Shown piece by piece: positions 9,501 to 13,751 of a DNA stretch of 21,283 nt. The notes beneath the pieces are model-generated. The model saw only the letters and a program-made list of their open reading frames with translations. It searched no databases and was not told the DNA's origin. Origin of the DNA: CAYUVA01 sp964448115 [NCBI: uncultured bacterium] (GTDB lineage Bacteria; CAYUVA01); assembly GCA_964448115.1 (NCBI GenBank), contig CAYUVA010000061.1, positions 1-21,283 of the forward strand. Reading direction: 5' to 3'. Positions within the stretch are counted from its first letter, which is position 1, and each line of letters starts with the position of its first letter. The translations under genes and the position numbers were made by a program.

Positions 9501-10444
9501 ACTTGATAAGCTCCTGGGGAGTCCCGGCGACCTTTACTCCGACCAGCACGCCCACGGTTACGGCGACAGCGACGCCAAGCTCCACCCCGACTGCCACACC
9601 AACCAGCACAGGCGCTTATGTTTCGGGCTTAATCTACTACAACGATTACAGCCCGGATCACAATGTCTGCCTGGCTTTCTGGTATGACATCAATATGACA
9701 CAGATGGCTTATTATTCGTGGACTTGGATGAACAGCCCCTGGAATTACAGCCTGCTGGTGGAGAACAATGTCTATTACATCAGCGCTTACCGCAACGAGG
9801 ATTACACGGGCTGCCAGGAGAGCGGTCCCGATTGTTACGACCAGCTCGGTATGTACAGCCTGAGTCCACCGACGCCGGAAGCGGTTACAGTCGATGGTGA
9901 GGATGTAAGCGGTATCGACTTCAACCTGGTCTGGGCAGAGACATGCACCCCGACCGCAACGCCGAGCAACACGCCGACAGCGACGCCTACTGAGACCCCT
10001 ACTGAGACTCCCACGCTTACGCCAACTTTCACGCCGACCAATACGCAAGGCAAGGGCGCCTCTTATGAAACACCCAAGCCAACCGTTACACCCACGCCGA
10101 AGGAGAAAGAAAAGCCGACCATACTGGTGGCTGGATACATGAATACGAGCCTCGCAGCGCAGAGCCAAAGCACTTGGGATGCTGGAGCTTTGGTCATCCA
10201 CAACCTGGGACAGGAGCATATAACCAGGGTTTATGCCAGGTTCGCTGGATTTGAGCTTGATTTTGAGCTGGAAAACCTAGGAATTGTCGGATCTGCGCTC
10301 CTGGATAGCGTGCTTTATCATCAGCGAATAATCATCGACCAGGAGCACCTGCATGGCAAGCGAGCCTACCTGCTGGAGCTTGTCGCCGAAGACATTCACG
10401 GCGAGCAGAGCCTGCCTTGGCCTTACTTGACGGTTACCGAATAG
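596..10444 (+). CDS. Giant secreted mosaic protein: CocE/S15-type hydrolase fused to beta-helix, MAM-like, PQQ-propeller and GGYW/WPYL domains (3282 aa)
   Basis: Signal peptide at residues 1-22, then a short TPTP stalk (35-45). Modules in order: CocE/X-Pro-dipeptidyl-peptidase (S15) hydrolase plus jelly-roll ~52-745 with a complete triad; two GGYW/WPYL domains ~762-889 and ~918-1030; right-handed beta-helix ~1036-1378; MAM-like sandwich ~1411-1590; 8-bladed PQQ-like propeller ~1624-1980; MAM-like sandwiches ~2049-2236 and ~2311-2475; carboxypeptidase-regulatory-like domain ~2506-2608; second 8-bladed propeller ~2610-2976; another regulatory-like domain ~3006-3117; terminal GGYW/WPYL domain 3173-3282. 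Six longer Thr/Pro linkers separate the later modules. It overlaps the upstream gene by 4 bases and is followed after 10 bases by a thioredoxin-like gene, suggesting one operon. GC content varies strongly along the gene (22% at 3841-3900, 60% at 9121-9180, counted by hand). CocE/S15 enzymes cleave X-Pro peptides or esters; the substrate here is unknown. A reading frame this long with domain order intact argues against assembly error. Confidence 0.92.
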   Translation: MKKFNIIALLIGVMMSFDISYGLIKSCVQSSSCLTPTPLVLTPTPYRCDPDIETIDYMSYSLCICVPANESTTGSSAKLQAVVYRPPDDALDENETIPLVLKYWPYESYKDYKINSHAQDLYPSELGFDGFLSEQDRLKKCLDELFIPFENGRPVFENPYDWCGQKVAIMEVSVRGRLGSWAQDYRNPKNTPVPWYNDPPLDWDSDGAAILEWLDAQEWWNGKIVLYGGSGRGVSSQRLCTKLKDKIINKAADLNGTAVFNSILWDSRISVYENGALYLWPYYNITCFYQGYGKEHNPLYSNPLWVLKTLPLCDLANDPLRKVTYTPTPGTPKASRYTPTPVPQFGRFCYAEPNEDFDLNSTLCPYKRKNEISYWTQYWQDNWLDGFRDEINTVTITGWWDHFLGTTIEGYNNLRSGAHIKDHYLIIAPAGHGITNAEMGEFDFDLIEPLFPHSPVPSHQPLLDEYFRDRAIEAEILASPTPIKARFHNKHIALWMVGTENWMFVDEFPLSMPTVVHTKLYFKLGIDPRGNPSEFRVGEGNLASYPPSDTQFVEFTYNPNNPVLTRGGVMADENPTGLFINGIYNQKQVEIRSDVLTYTFRPFTSEGYEICGEIRAHLIVSSNKHDADFTVKVVDVYPDGTSYGLCDGIGRLSYLLEEDYIPDSQVSITFNVGYLCNFFRKGHSLRVEIAGSNFPKYDRNLNPDSNYITSYHETSSNAPGSATLKFYHRHGDDYSWIELPKTSFMATTPTPTPVDWNNKSDDYYVQLGGWFANNVAQLPGTESTPYLKTCSYICRVPDTVIQRVELKIRDETNTAISNANEVTLLKASPLQAPYNNWCLVSFPYNYTQPTYYGYLNDTYTGSIVGEAAYRYPPGYLKGKYAWPYLYIPESGDSFNLTDVNDAITRGLTSLTYWPDSPNSVIIGGYEGTNLYNNNNALSGSIKLSAYVIPCKASDPIKDVEIRIRHQSIACTDSKTGLFLQKINHNHWEWTADDINANVDKLGGTYRILELWARTDNNSTVIWPYLYLAPNCLYLPPEYNNPKSQLEKILNPDKYKNPIPNTLNESIRFVKNSPYKYGYDIIIYRDFNETIIYDLNQNIPFGVSIYERVERNNTNRNPTKIKISNPQGIILSGDNTIEGFEFVMDNSGGDTFFTIDNTEHIELSNNFFNCNPQMEGYKTITKPIQIENSDKIKIVNNLFSLSEDGTGLSIISSGSGTYENADLNLVVWGNTINGGSIGIQSDENSLIHIENNNIINYSNYAIKWDNNHTLVQYNNAFSTHLQMESNFHTPPDVSPLMLIKNYSYFPDFKRLTIGGNFHHYYLKHKGIDDYESSQLVDAGNYEAIEIPGSLDLGTTRTDGYPDVGKIDIGFHYRRFDPVAPTLTPLPTPTPFAGHTCIPETAPEATPIIVYSEIEFDFGIEEEPDSQGWEAFGLWHLENTSSNVEGILSDDNYTLPVFWYGDSESGDYDTGVANCGALISPPITLPSEDVSEAYVLFDMFTDVEVFRVLIDQEFDIRQVLVQEKVEEEWQNSWQPIYRTSYITTNRMFELQGADLTPYLGKTIRLLYLFRTMDEKGNDHHGWMVDNVRVAIYPTLPTPTPTDTATSTPTAKPTSTPTETPTATYTPVNWPQYQHDEQRTGRCNYNAPNNPGLYWSHESSGEIFSSPVIDHNNRIYYGGGDNKLYCLNSDGTLAWSYSTGNYIEGAPAIDSQGNIFVGSKDNKIYKFDSQGNLSWSYPTGGYISGSPLITSNGKIIIGSTDNDIYCLNSDGSLVWSYSTDGGISSSISEGLNDNLYCAAGETNGGLYKLNIDGTLLWSTSVDRYSSKYSSPVVKIFNDGYDLNETIYLGSYEKLLAFYPSGSIRWSYNIDSNHGINCAPSVGDNGDIYFGTNPSSKIYAVKSDGSIRWSLSLKTFNRASAIVDSSNHIILSSGVSSIIYCYNSDGTLLWSYDDEITQVGRSSPGMDYKGTIYWGAQGGKLFAVGFPTSTPTMTPTTTPTSTPTASPTLTPSNTPTQTVTNTPTLTPTISETPTDTPTATHTPTVTCTPSPYQGHWCTDLEDLEETLYWHSNLGPLLPHSQDSDFGWHLVSTDENDESYYPLYGSEFSGERGPYAYSDYYAFWFGSLTTGYYEGDVISGSLISPPIEIASHSTLSFQSWREVEPDAGTQWDKSLVYISTDDTLTWQQIYQVSDNNNNWIQYNIDLCDFTDETLYFKFVFDTVDYYYNDYRGWYLDDFCINTHSPTPTNTATPTATPSMTPTDTPATATWTPTDSPTSTPTRTCTETPTSTPTMSPSNTPTITDTPTITPTPFNVCDEHYYEDFESDTVETWWKASGLWHRVGTEDSIYAKYVSSEHSFWYGINATGDYDTGYENYGYLTSPPLFIGDCGTTSLVFRTYEEVEPYAGSYYDTRILYISSNDGVSWQFAMQFTDFEGDWTTRVVDLSDYLGHTIWLSFEFDTVDELYNNYAGWYIDDLEIQTNTPTNTPSSTPTATPTSTPTSTPSNTPTPVYNVSGHVYYSGAKRGDILLAAMNMDMNMVSFGMTDQPGAYALWTPVPDGYYIVFGGVDHDGNLIYLPPDQNPADYYYAVGLSDLVVVDGSDVTDVDFWLADMWGWNYFQRDAYKSGVEPEVKAPSDGLIEWIADLESPIYTAPVGVDDDTFYLGLSDGNFIAIQETIGDYNETIPEVLWSYATGGSIHSSPALATNDTTYFGSDDQSIYALTTDGELRWSFATGGYVRAAPMLGNNDTTMYVGSFDNNYYCLDRNGTLVWRFACDDNISTTSALDWYDNSYVTTQSGMLYSIDADSNLNWSLELNGTLSAPTLDMNLVVYVGSSDSKLYAVESDGSLKWSYETGGSIRGSAAIGRSHRIYLGSDDNNLYALNPAGSLEWYYSTGGAVRFSPIIADVCLEWGSQDCNNTNPEVVFFGSNDGHFYAVNSDGSLLWSYPVLADMESSAMIPGYDELCFGAEDGKVYLISSWGVPATFTPTSTPTVTATATPSSTPTATPTSTGAYVSGLIYYNDYSPDHNVCLAFWYDINMTQMAYYSWTWMNSPWNYSLLVENNVYYISAYRNEDYTGCQESGPDCYDQLGMYSLSPPTPEAVTVDGEDVSGIDFNLVWAETCTPTATPSNTPTATPTETPTETPTLTPTFTPTNTQGKGASYETPKPTVTPTPKEKEKPTILVAGYMNTSLAAQSQSTWDAGALVIHNLGQEHITRVYARFAGFELDFELENLGIVGSALLDSVLYHQRIIIDQEHLHGKRAYLLELVAEDIHGEQSLPWPYLTVTE
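749..2860 (+). other. Domain: CocE/NonD (peptidase S15-like) alpha/beta hydrolase with C-terminal jelly-roll
   Basis: Residues ~52-745 of the giant protein. Visible landmarks match the CocE/S15 family: the SVRGRLGS strand-turn, the nucleophile elbow YGGSGRG with Ser230, the acid in TGWWDHF at Asp401 (family form GG/GW-Y/W-D), and the base in APAGHG at His432 (family form GP-x-x-H). The C-terminal part has the family's PepX_C signature, with DADFTVKVVDVYPDG followed by a strand ending in SLRVEIAGSNFP. All three catalytic residues are present, so the domain is probably active. Unusual: two TPTP stretches (nt ~1567-1622) sit inside the fold between Ser230 and Asp401, where the family has a helical cap. 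Substrate cannot be read from sequence; esterase, amidase or X-Pro peptidase are all possible. Confidence 0.85.
2879..3261 (+). repeat. GGYW/WPYL domain, copy in giant protein (first)
   Basis: Residues ~762-889. Starts VQLGGWF, has the central strand IQRVELKIRD and ends AWPYLYIP. It is longer than the other copies because of an insert before the final strand. It directly follows a short TPTPTP linker. Divergent from the C-terminal copies but aligned at both ends. Confidence 0.6.
3347..3687 (+). repeat. GGYW/WPYL domain, copy in giant protein (second)
   Basis: Residues ~918-1030. Starts VIIGGYEG, has the strand IKDVEIRIRH and the pair TGLFLQ, then YRILELWARTDN and VIWPYLYL. It lies in tandem with the preceding copy, about 28 residues apart. 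Confidence 0.65.
3700..4729 (+). other. Domain: right-handed parallel beta-helix
   Basis: Residues ~1036-1378. Repeated short strands rich in Asn and Ile (IELSNNFFN, IKIVNNLFS, IHIENNNIIN, LVVWGNTI) are the coils of a parallel beta-helix of the pectate-lyase/right-handed type. The end (SSQLVDAG, then TRTDGYPDVG and IDIGFHY) is the characteristic tail of the many secreted beta-helix proteins that close with a D-x-G-x-x-Y motif. No catalytic site is evident. This is the most AT-rich part of the window. Confidence 0.75.
4825..5367 (+). other. Domain: InhA/MAM-like beta-sandwich, copy 1
   Basis: Residues ~1411-1590. Shared landmarks with the two later copies: GLWH, FWYG, GDYDTG, SPPI and a closing GWMVDNV strand. 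This pattern belongs to the choice-of-anchor/immune-inhibitor-A type jelly-roll found in secreted proteins. Bounded by TP linkers on both sides. Confidence 0.65.
5365..5466 (+). repeat. Thr/Pro linker 1
   Basis: Residues of the type TPTPTDTATSTPT joining MAM-like copy 1 to propeller 1. At DNA level it is built from degenerate acNccNac words. Confidence 0.85.
5466..6540 (+). other. Domain: 8-bladed PQQ-like beta-propeller 1
   Basis: Opens with WPQYQHDEQRTG, the usual entry of PQQ-like propellers. Eight blades of about 40 residues follow, each with a [IL]Y.G..DN.[IL]Y strand and closing on NSDG[ST]L.WSY. These outer-membrane or secreted propellers usually act as scaffolds. The segment is AT-rich (37% GC at 5641-5700). 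Confidence 0.85.
6542..6735 (+). repeat. Thr/Pro linker 2
   Basis: About 64 residues of the type TPTMTPTTTPTSTPT between propeller 1 and MAM-like copy 2. Base composition rises sharply here compared with the propeller before it. Confidence 0.85.
6736..7305 (+). other. Domain: InhA/MAM-like beta-sandwich, copy 2
   Basis: Residues ~2049-2236. Contains GWHLVS, FWFGS, SGSLISPPIE, a WREVEPDAG turn and ends GWYLDDFCI. Closest in layout to copy 3, including the EVEP[DY]AG turn. Confidence 0.7.
7309..7521 (+). repeat. Thr/Pro linker 3
   Basis: About 70 residues of TP repeats (with a single TWTP and TRTCTETP variation) joining the two MAM-like sandwiches. It is the longest linker in the gene. Confidence 0.85.
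7522..8023 (+). other. Domain: InhA/MAM-like beta-sandwich, copy 3
   Basis: Residues ~2311-2475. Shows SGLWHRVG, FWYG, GDYDTGYENYG, SPPL, EEVEPYAG, YDTR and GWYIDDLEI, matching copies 1 and 2. Confidence 0.7.
8024..8111 (+). repeat. Thr/Pro linker 4
   Basis: TP repeats with an exact tandem DNA unit cctacatcaacg (twice near 8066-8090) before the regulatory-like domain. Confidence 0.8.
8112..8420 (+). other. Domain: carboxypeptidase-regulatory-like beta domain 1
   Basis: Residues ~2506-2608. Starts VSGHVYYSG and closes VVVDGSDVTDVDFWL, the pattern of small prealbumin-like/carboxypeptidase-regulatory domains. A similar unit follows the second propeller at 9611-9945, so the order is domain-propeller-domain. 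Confidence 0.6.
8424..9524 (+). other. Domain: 8-bladed PQQ-like beta-propeller 2
   Basis: Residues ~2610-2976. Opens WNYFQRDAYKSG, a variant of the usual W-x-x-F-x-x-D entry. Eight blades can be counted, with repeated YATGGS, YFGSDD.SIYAL and SDGSL.WSY motifs. GC content is 60% at 9121-9180, far above propeller 1, although fold and motifs are the same. Confidence 0.85.
9532..9610 (+). repeat. Thr/Pro linker 5
   Basis: Short TPTSTPTVTATATPS stretch joining propeller 2 to the next regulatory-like domain. Confidence 0.8.
9611..9945 (+). other. Domain: carboxypeptidase-regulatory-like beta domain 2
   Basis: Residues ~3006-3117. Starts YVSGLIYYND and closes VTVDGEDVSGIDFNLV, parallel to the first regulatory-like domain (VVVDGSDVTDVDFWL). 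Contains one Cys pair region (CQESGPDC) that could form a disulfide after export. Confidence 0.6.
9946..10111 (+). repeat. Thr/Pro linker 6
   Basis: TP repeats, with a basic/acidic stretch at its end (PKEKEKP), leading into the C-terminal domain. Confidence 0.85.
10112..10441 (+). repeat. GGYW/WPYL domain, C-terminal copy of giant protein
   Basis: Residues 3173-3282, the last module. Motifs: ILVAGYMNTS, ITRVYARFAG, RAYLLELVAEDIHG and LPWPYLTV. It lacks the TG after the central strand but keeps both ends and the spacing. Confidence 0.75.
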
Positions 10445-10448
10445 GAGG
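10443..10448 (+). promoter_or_regulatory. Ribosome binding site of the thioredoxin-like gene
   Basis: AGGAGG overlaps the TAG stop of the giant gene and lies 6 bases before the ATG at 10455. This supports co-transcription and decides the start. Confidence 0.75.
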
Positions 10449-10454
10449 AACTAT

Positions 10455-11276
10455 ATGAAATATTATAGGTCATTGATAGTCGTTTTAACGATGCTCTTTT
10501 CGATATGCATCGCAACTCAGTCTTTTGCAGCCTGGGAGACCAGCCTTTCGAGCGCAGTATCAAGGGCGCAAACTGAGAACAAGAAGATCCTGCTCTTCGT
10601 ACATCAGCCACACAACGACTGGTGTGACTACTATGATGAGCGCATTTTCAGCAATGAAGCCGTCTCCCGGTATCTTGAGCGTTTTGTGATAGCCAGGATC
10701 AACATCCAGGCAGACAAGCGGATAACAGATTCGCTCATGGTCAAGAGCGCACCGACCATCCTATTGCTCGATAAAAACGGCAATGAGATAGACCGTTTCT
10801 GGGAGATCAAGAGCCTGGATAACTTCGTGAGCGACCTAGGAGCTCTTGAGAGCGACGCTAGGTCGTTTAAGGCGCTGCGAGCCTTGTATGGCACGGGTCG
10901 AGCGACTATCGAAGACAAGGCGGATCTCGCTAGGGAGTACCGCAAACGCCAGACATTTTCTGAGATGTTTGCCATCTACGAGGATATGTTATCCGAGCAC
11001 AGGGATGCTCCATCCAAGGCTTTTGCTTACTATCACTTGGCTAGTCGCGCCGCCTCGAGGAAGGATTACCACCTCGCAGAGCTTTATTTCCGAAAGATCC
11101 TCGCCAATTATCCCACCTTCGAGTTTCTCCCAGAGACAATCCTCGAACTAGCTAGTGTTTACTTCACCCAAGGCAAGAAACTCCAGGCAAAGCGCCTTTA
11201 CGAGCGATTCCTGTCCACCTATCCCCAACGCCCGGAAAAACATTGGGTAGAGAGAAGACTAAGAAGGTGTGAGTGA
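10455..11276 (+). CDS. Exported thioredoxin-like protein with TPR tail and a degenerate active site (273 aa)
   Basis: A signal peptide covers residues 1-25, with a likely cut after SFA. Residues ~28-125 have the thioredoxin-like pattern of the DUF255/thioredoxin_7 group: KKILLFVH strand, then NDWCDYYDERIF where the family has W-C-x-x-C, and KSAPTILLLD with the cis-Pro at 100. The first Cys (Cys57) is kept but the second is Tyr60, so a normal dithiol exchange is not possible; a monothiol, chaperone or binding role is more likely. Residues ~165-270 form helical TPR-like hairpins (AYYHLASRAASRKDYHLAELYF, then ASVYFTQGKKLQAKRLYERF). It follows the giant protein by 10 bases, so it may help its folding or export in the periplasm; that role is inference. 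Full length for this kind of protein. Confidence 0.85.
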   Translation: MKYYRSLIVVLTMLFSICIATQSFAAWETSLSSAVSRAQTENKKILLFVHQPHNDWCDYYDERIFSNEAVSRYLERFVIARINIQADKRITDSLMVKSAPTILLLDKNGNEIDRFWEIKSLDNFVSDLGALESDARSFKALRALYGTGRATIEDKADLAREYRKRQTFSEMFAIYEDMLSEHRDAPSKAFAYYHLASRAASRKDYHLAELYFRKILANYPTFEFLPETILELASVYFTQGKKLQAKRLYERFLSTYPQRPEKHWVERRLRRCE

Positions 11277-11397
11277 AGCGCTTGAATCCCATAGGAAAAG
11301 TAATCAACTAACTAGGGAAATTCATTTGGTTAAAAGATATACAATGTTTGGATTACTTATAAAGATATCGCAATTTCGCAGGTCATAATTTTCATGC

Positions 11398-11416
11398 CTC
11401 CCGAATAGGTCGGGAG
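11398..11416. repeat. Short hairpin CTCCCGA / TCGGGAG
   Basis: Perfect 7-bp stem with a 5-base loop, about 120 bases after the thioredoxin-like gene. There is no run of T after it, so it is not a standard intrinsic terminator. Confidence 0.45.
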
Positions 11417-11462
11417 CTGTGCTGCTCTTGACATAAGATTTGTTTCGCCAACGGGCACCTCT

Positions 11463-11517
11463 ATGTCATTCCCGCACCTCCCCTCTGTCATTCCCGCGCG
11501 GGCGGGAATCCAGTTCC
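11463..11517. repeat. Palindromic intergenic repeat (GTCATTCCCGC family)
   Basis: Two starts of the word GTCATTCCCGC occur in a row; the second forms ATTCCCGC, loop GCGG, GCGGGAAT, a perfect 8-bp stem. The sequence is the well-known widespread bacterial intergenic unit whose translation reads VIPARAGIQ. A degenerate reverse relative is seen at 11815-11836. Confidence 0.75.
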
Positions 11518-11602
11518 CTCAGCCATGGAATGGCGACATAATTGCAGCCGGGCGCGTAAGCACACGGAACGCTAGCCCCCCCTATATTCCCCCCAGTTTG
11601 GG

Positions 11603-11858
11603 AGTCTGTCTAAAAATTCCCCAACATGTCATTGCTAAGAGTCTCGATAATTCGGGATGACGAAGCAATCTTCTTTATAATCAATAAGAACGAGATTGCT
11701 TCGCTTTGCTCGCAATGACATTTTAGTGATATTTTAAGCATCTTGAGACAAACTCTTGGGTGGAGAAGAGGTGGTGAGAGATCCCTTGACTTCGTCCCTA
11801 TTTTTTCAAAAATTGGGAATCCGCTTGGGATGACACGGTGTGGGGTTTGAGACAGACT
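11603..11858. repeat. Compound MITE-like inverted-repeat element
   Basis: Bounded by AGTCTGTCT (11603-11611) and its exact reverse complement AGACAGACT (11850-11858); the match extends to 12 of 13 bases. Nested inside is a second inverted repeat: ATGTCATTGC (11626-11635) pairs with GCAATGACAT (11712-11721), and CGAAGCAATCT (11661-11671) pairs with AGATTGCTTCG (11693-11703). A third relative of the outer end, CTTGAGACAAACT, lies at 11744-11756. No transposase is encoded, so it would be mobilised in trans, if at all. Confidence 0.55.
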
Positions 11859-11938
11859 AGAACGAGTGGAGGCAATGGCTGGCTGCCTGCCTTGTCCTCA
11901 AAATCAAATCTTCTGTGCTGTCAGCAAACAATTTAGGG

Positions 11939-11968
11939 TTGATTATTACAACTTAATGGGTGTAATAA
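11939..11968 (+). promoter_or_regulatory. Possible sigma-70-type promoter of cstA
   Basis: TTGATT (11939-11944) and TAATAA (11963-11968) are 18 bases apart in an AT-rich stretch about 55 bases before the start codon. Only a sequence match; no operator (for example a CRP-like palindrome) was recognised. Confidence 0.35.
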
Positions 11969-12009
11969 TATCTATGTATGATAACAAGTAAGAAGGGGTA
12001 AATAGCCAA

Positions 12010-12015
12010 GGGAGG
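12010..12015 (+). promoter_or_regulatory. Ribosome binding site of cstA
   Basis: GGGAGG, 6 bases before the ATG at 12022; supports this start. Confidence 0.7.
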
Positions 12016-12021
12016 GCTGCC

Positions 12022-13725
12022 ATGGAAACCGTACTTCTGCTTATTGGCTGCATAATTGCCTACTTGATAGCGTATCGTACTTATGGGAGGTTTTTAAGCC
12101 GCCGTATATTTAGCCTTAGCAGTGATCGGCTGATGCCATCTGTGCAGTTTAACGATCAGGTCGATTTCGTGCCCACGCACAAGGAGATCCTCTTCGGACA
12201 TCACTATACTTCCATCGCTGGCACGGGACCGATAGTAGGTCCTGCCATAGCTATCATCTGGGGCTGGGTGCCGGCGATACTATGGGTGATGATAGGCGCC
12301 ATATTCATGGGAGCAGTACACGACTTTGGTGCATTGGTCGTATCGGCAAGGCACCAGGGAAGGAGCATCAGCGATTTAACCGGGGATCTGATCAATCCGC
12401 GAGTGCGGGTGCTTTTTTTCGTGATTATATTCTTTACTTTGCTTATAGTGATCGCCATCTTCGCCTGGATAATCGCTTATCTGTTCGATAAGTTCCCCTA
12501 TTCTGTGTTTCCGATATGGATGGAGCTTCCCATTGCTGTAGTATTGGGTTGGGCGATATATAAGCGTGGTTTGCCCCAGACGACAGTAGCTATCATCGCC
12601 TTGGTCTTGTTGTATGTAACCGTGATCATCGGAGTCTATTTCCCATTGCAGATGCCCTCGCTGTTCGGTTTAGAACCGATAATGATCTGGGTGTTTATCC
12701 TGTTCATCTATGCTTATATCGCCTCGGTGCTGCCGGTGCAGTTACTGCTCCAGCCTCGAGATTACATCAACGGACACCAGTTATTCGTGGCGCTCGGTTT
12801 ATTGATTCTTGGTGTCGTTTTTGCCCGGCCGCAGATGGTCGCCCCGGCGCTCAATAGCCATCCAGTCGGTGCCCCGGACATAATTCCTTTCTTGTTTATC
12901 ACCATCGCCTGTGGTGCGATCAGCGGATTTCATAGCCTGGTGGCAAGCGGCACTTCCTCGAAGCAATTGAAAAACGAGACCGATGCACAAATGATCGGAT
13001 ATGGCTCTATGCTCATGGAGGGAGTTCTCGCTGTGCTTGTGATCATAGCGGTTGCTGCTGGAATCGGTATGAGCTTAAATGTGGGAGATACCACCTTGAC
13101 TGGCTTGGATGCCTGGAGGCATCATTATGCGAGTTGGAAGGCTGCTGCTGGGCTTGGCTCAAAGGTGAATGCCTTTGTCTATGGCTCAGCCAACCTAATC
13201 GCTGCCATCGGCATCCCTTATGACATCGCCATCGTGATTATGGGAGTCTTCATAGCATCTTTTGCAGGAACAACGCTTGATACGGCGACCAGAATCCAAA
13301 GATACATCATAGTGGAGCTGGCTAGCGATCTCAAGGTCAAGCCGCTGACCAACCGCCACCTGGCAACCTTTGTTGCTGTGGGAACCGCATTGTTGCTTGC
13401 CTTGTCGCAAAAAGGAGGCAAGGGAGCACTTATCCTGTGGCCTCTATTCGGCACGGTGAATCAGCTCCTCGCCGGATTGAGCCTCTTGGCGGTAACCATT
13501 TACCTGTATAAACGCGGCAAGGGAGTGCTTTATACACTAATACCGATGATGATTATTCTATTTCTTACTAGTTGGGCAATGGCGCTTAATCTGAAGACTT
13601 ATATGAGTCAACAGAGTTGGCATCTGGTCATTATCGGCTTTATCATCGTAGTTCTGGAGTTATGGATGGTGGCAGAGTCTTTGATTATCTTCTTTCACCG
13701 TCGGGAGATGATATTGGAAGATTGA
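12022..13725 (+). CDS. cstA: Carbon starvation protein CstA family permease (567 aa)
   Basis: Polytopic inner-membrane protein. The CstA signature is plain: FGHHYTSIAGTGPIVGP at residues 58-74, then IIWGWVPA, HDFGALVVS at 100-108 and HQGRSISDLTGDLI. Later family marks include SGFHSLVASGTSSKQL and FAGTTLDTATRIQRYI, then GTVNQLLAGLSLLA. CstA proteins carry out peptide and/or pyruvate uptake, typically when preferred carbon is scarce. At 567 residues this belongs to the shorter class compared with the ~700-residue E. coli protein; both the N-terminal CstA domain and the C-terminal transmembrane part are present, so it does not look truncated. It has its own promoter region and ribosome binding site and no obvious partner: a two-component system or small YbdD-like protein next to it is not seen. 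The product fits an organism feeding on peptides. Confidence 0.93.
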   Translation: METVLLLIGCIIAYLIAYRTYGRFLSRRIFSLSSDRLMPSVQFNDQVDFVPTHKEILFGHHYTSIAGTGPIVGPAIAIIWGWVPAILWVMIGAIFMGAVHDFGALVVSARHQGRSISDLTGDLINPRVRVLFFVIIFFTLLIVIAIFAWIIAYLFDKFPYSVFPIWMELPIAVVLGWAIYKRGLPQTTVAIIALVLLYVTVIIGVYFPLQMPSLFGLEPIMIWVFILFIYAYIASVLPVQLLLQPRDYINGHQLFVALGLLILGVVFARPQMVAPALNSHPVGAPDIIPFLFITIACGAISGFHSLVASGTSSKQLKNETDAQMIGYGSMLMEGVLAVLVIIAVAAGIGMSLNVGDTTLTGLDAWRHHYASWKAAAGLGSKVNAFVYGSANLIAAIGIPYDIAIVIMGVFIASFAGTTLDTATRIQRYIIVELASDLKVKPLTNRHLATFVAVGTALLLALSQKGGKGALILWPLFGTVNQLLAGLSLLAVTIYLYKRGKGVLYTLIPMMIILFLTSWAMALNLKTYMSQQSWHLVIIGFIIVVLELWMVAESLIIFFHRREMILED

Positions 13726-13751
13726 TAATAAAATGACTCACCAGCGGAGAT

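Larger units (their letters stand above)
11277..12021 (+). other. Non-coding repeat-rich intergenic region
   Basis: About 745 bases without a believable gene. It holds, from left to right, a 7-bp hairpin (11398-11416), a palindromic GTCATTCCCGC-type repeat (11463-11517), a compound inverted-repeat element (11603-11858) and the promoter area of cstA. The left 120 bases show nothing else recognisable. Confidence 0.8.

Noticed and set aside
5365-10111. TP linker DNA as a CRISPR or tandem-repeat array
   Set aside because: The words are degenerate, in frame and code for linkers; there are no constant repeats with unique spacers.
9629-10219. 196-codon minus-strand open frame
   Set aside because: Lies fully in the 3' part of the giant gene; composition rich in Arg, Cys and Ser, without a ribosome binding site or any known motif.
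11398-11416. Intrinsic terminator of the giant-gene operon
   Set aside because: Good stem but no T-run after it and 120 bases away from the stop codon.
11463-11660. 65-codon plus-strand open frame in the intergenic region
   Set aside because: Its VIPARAGIQ text is the known translation of the widespread palindromic repeat, not a gene.
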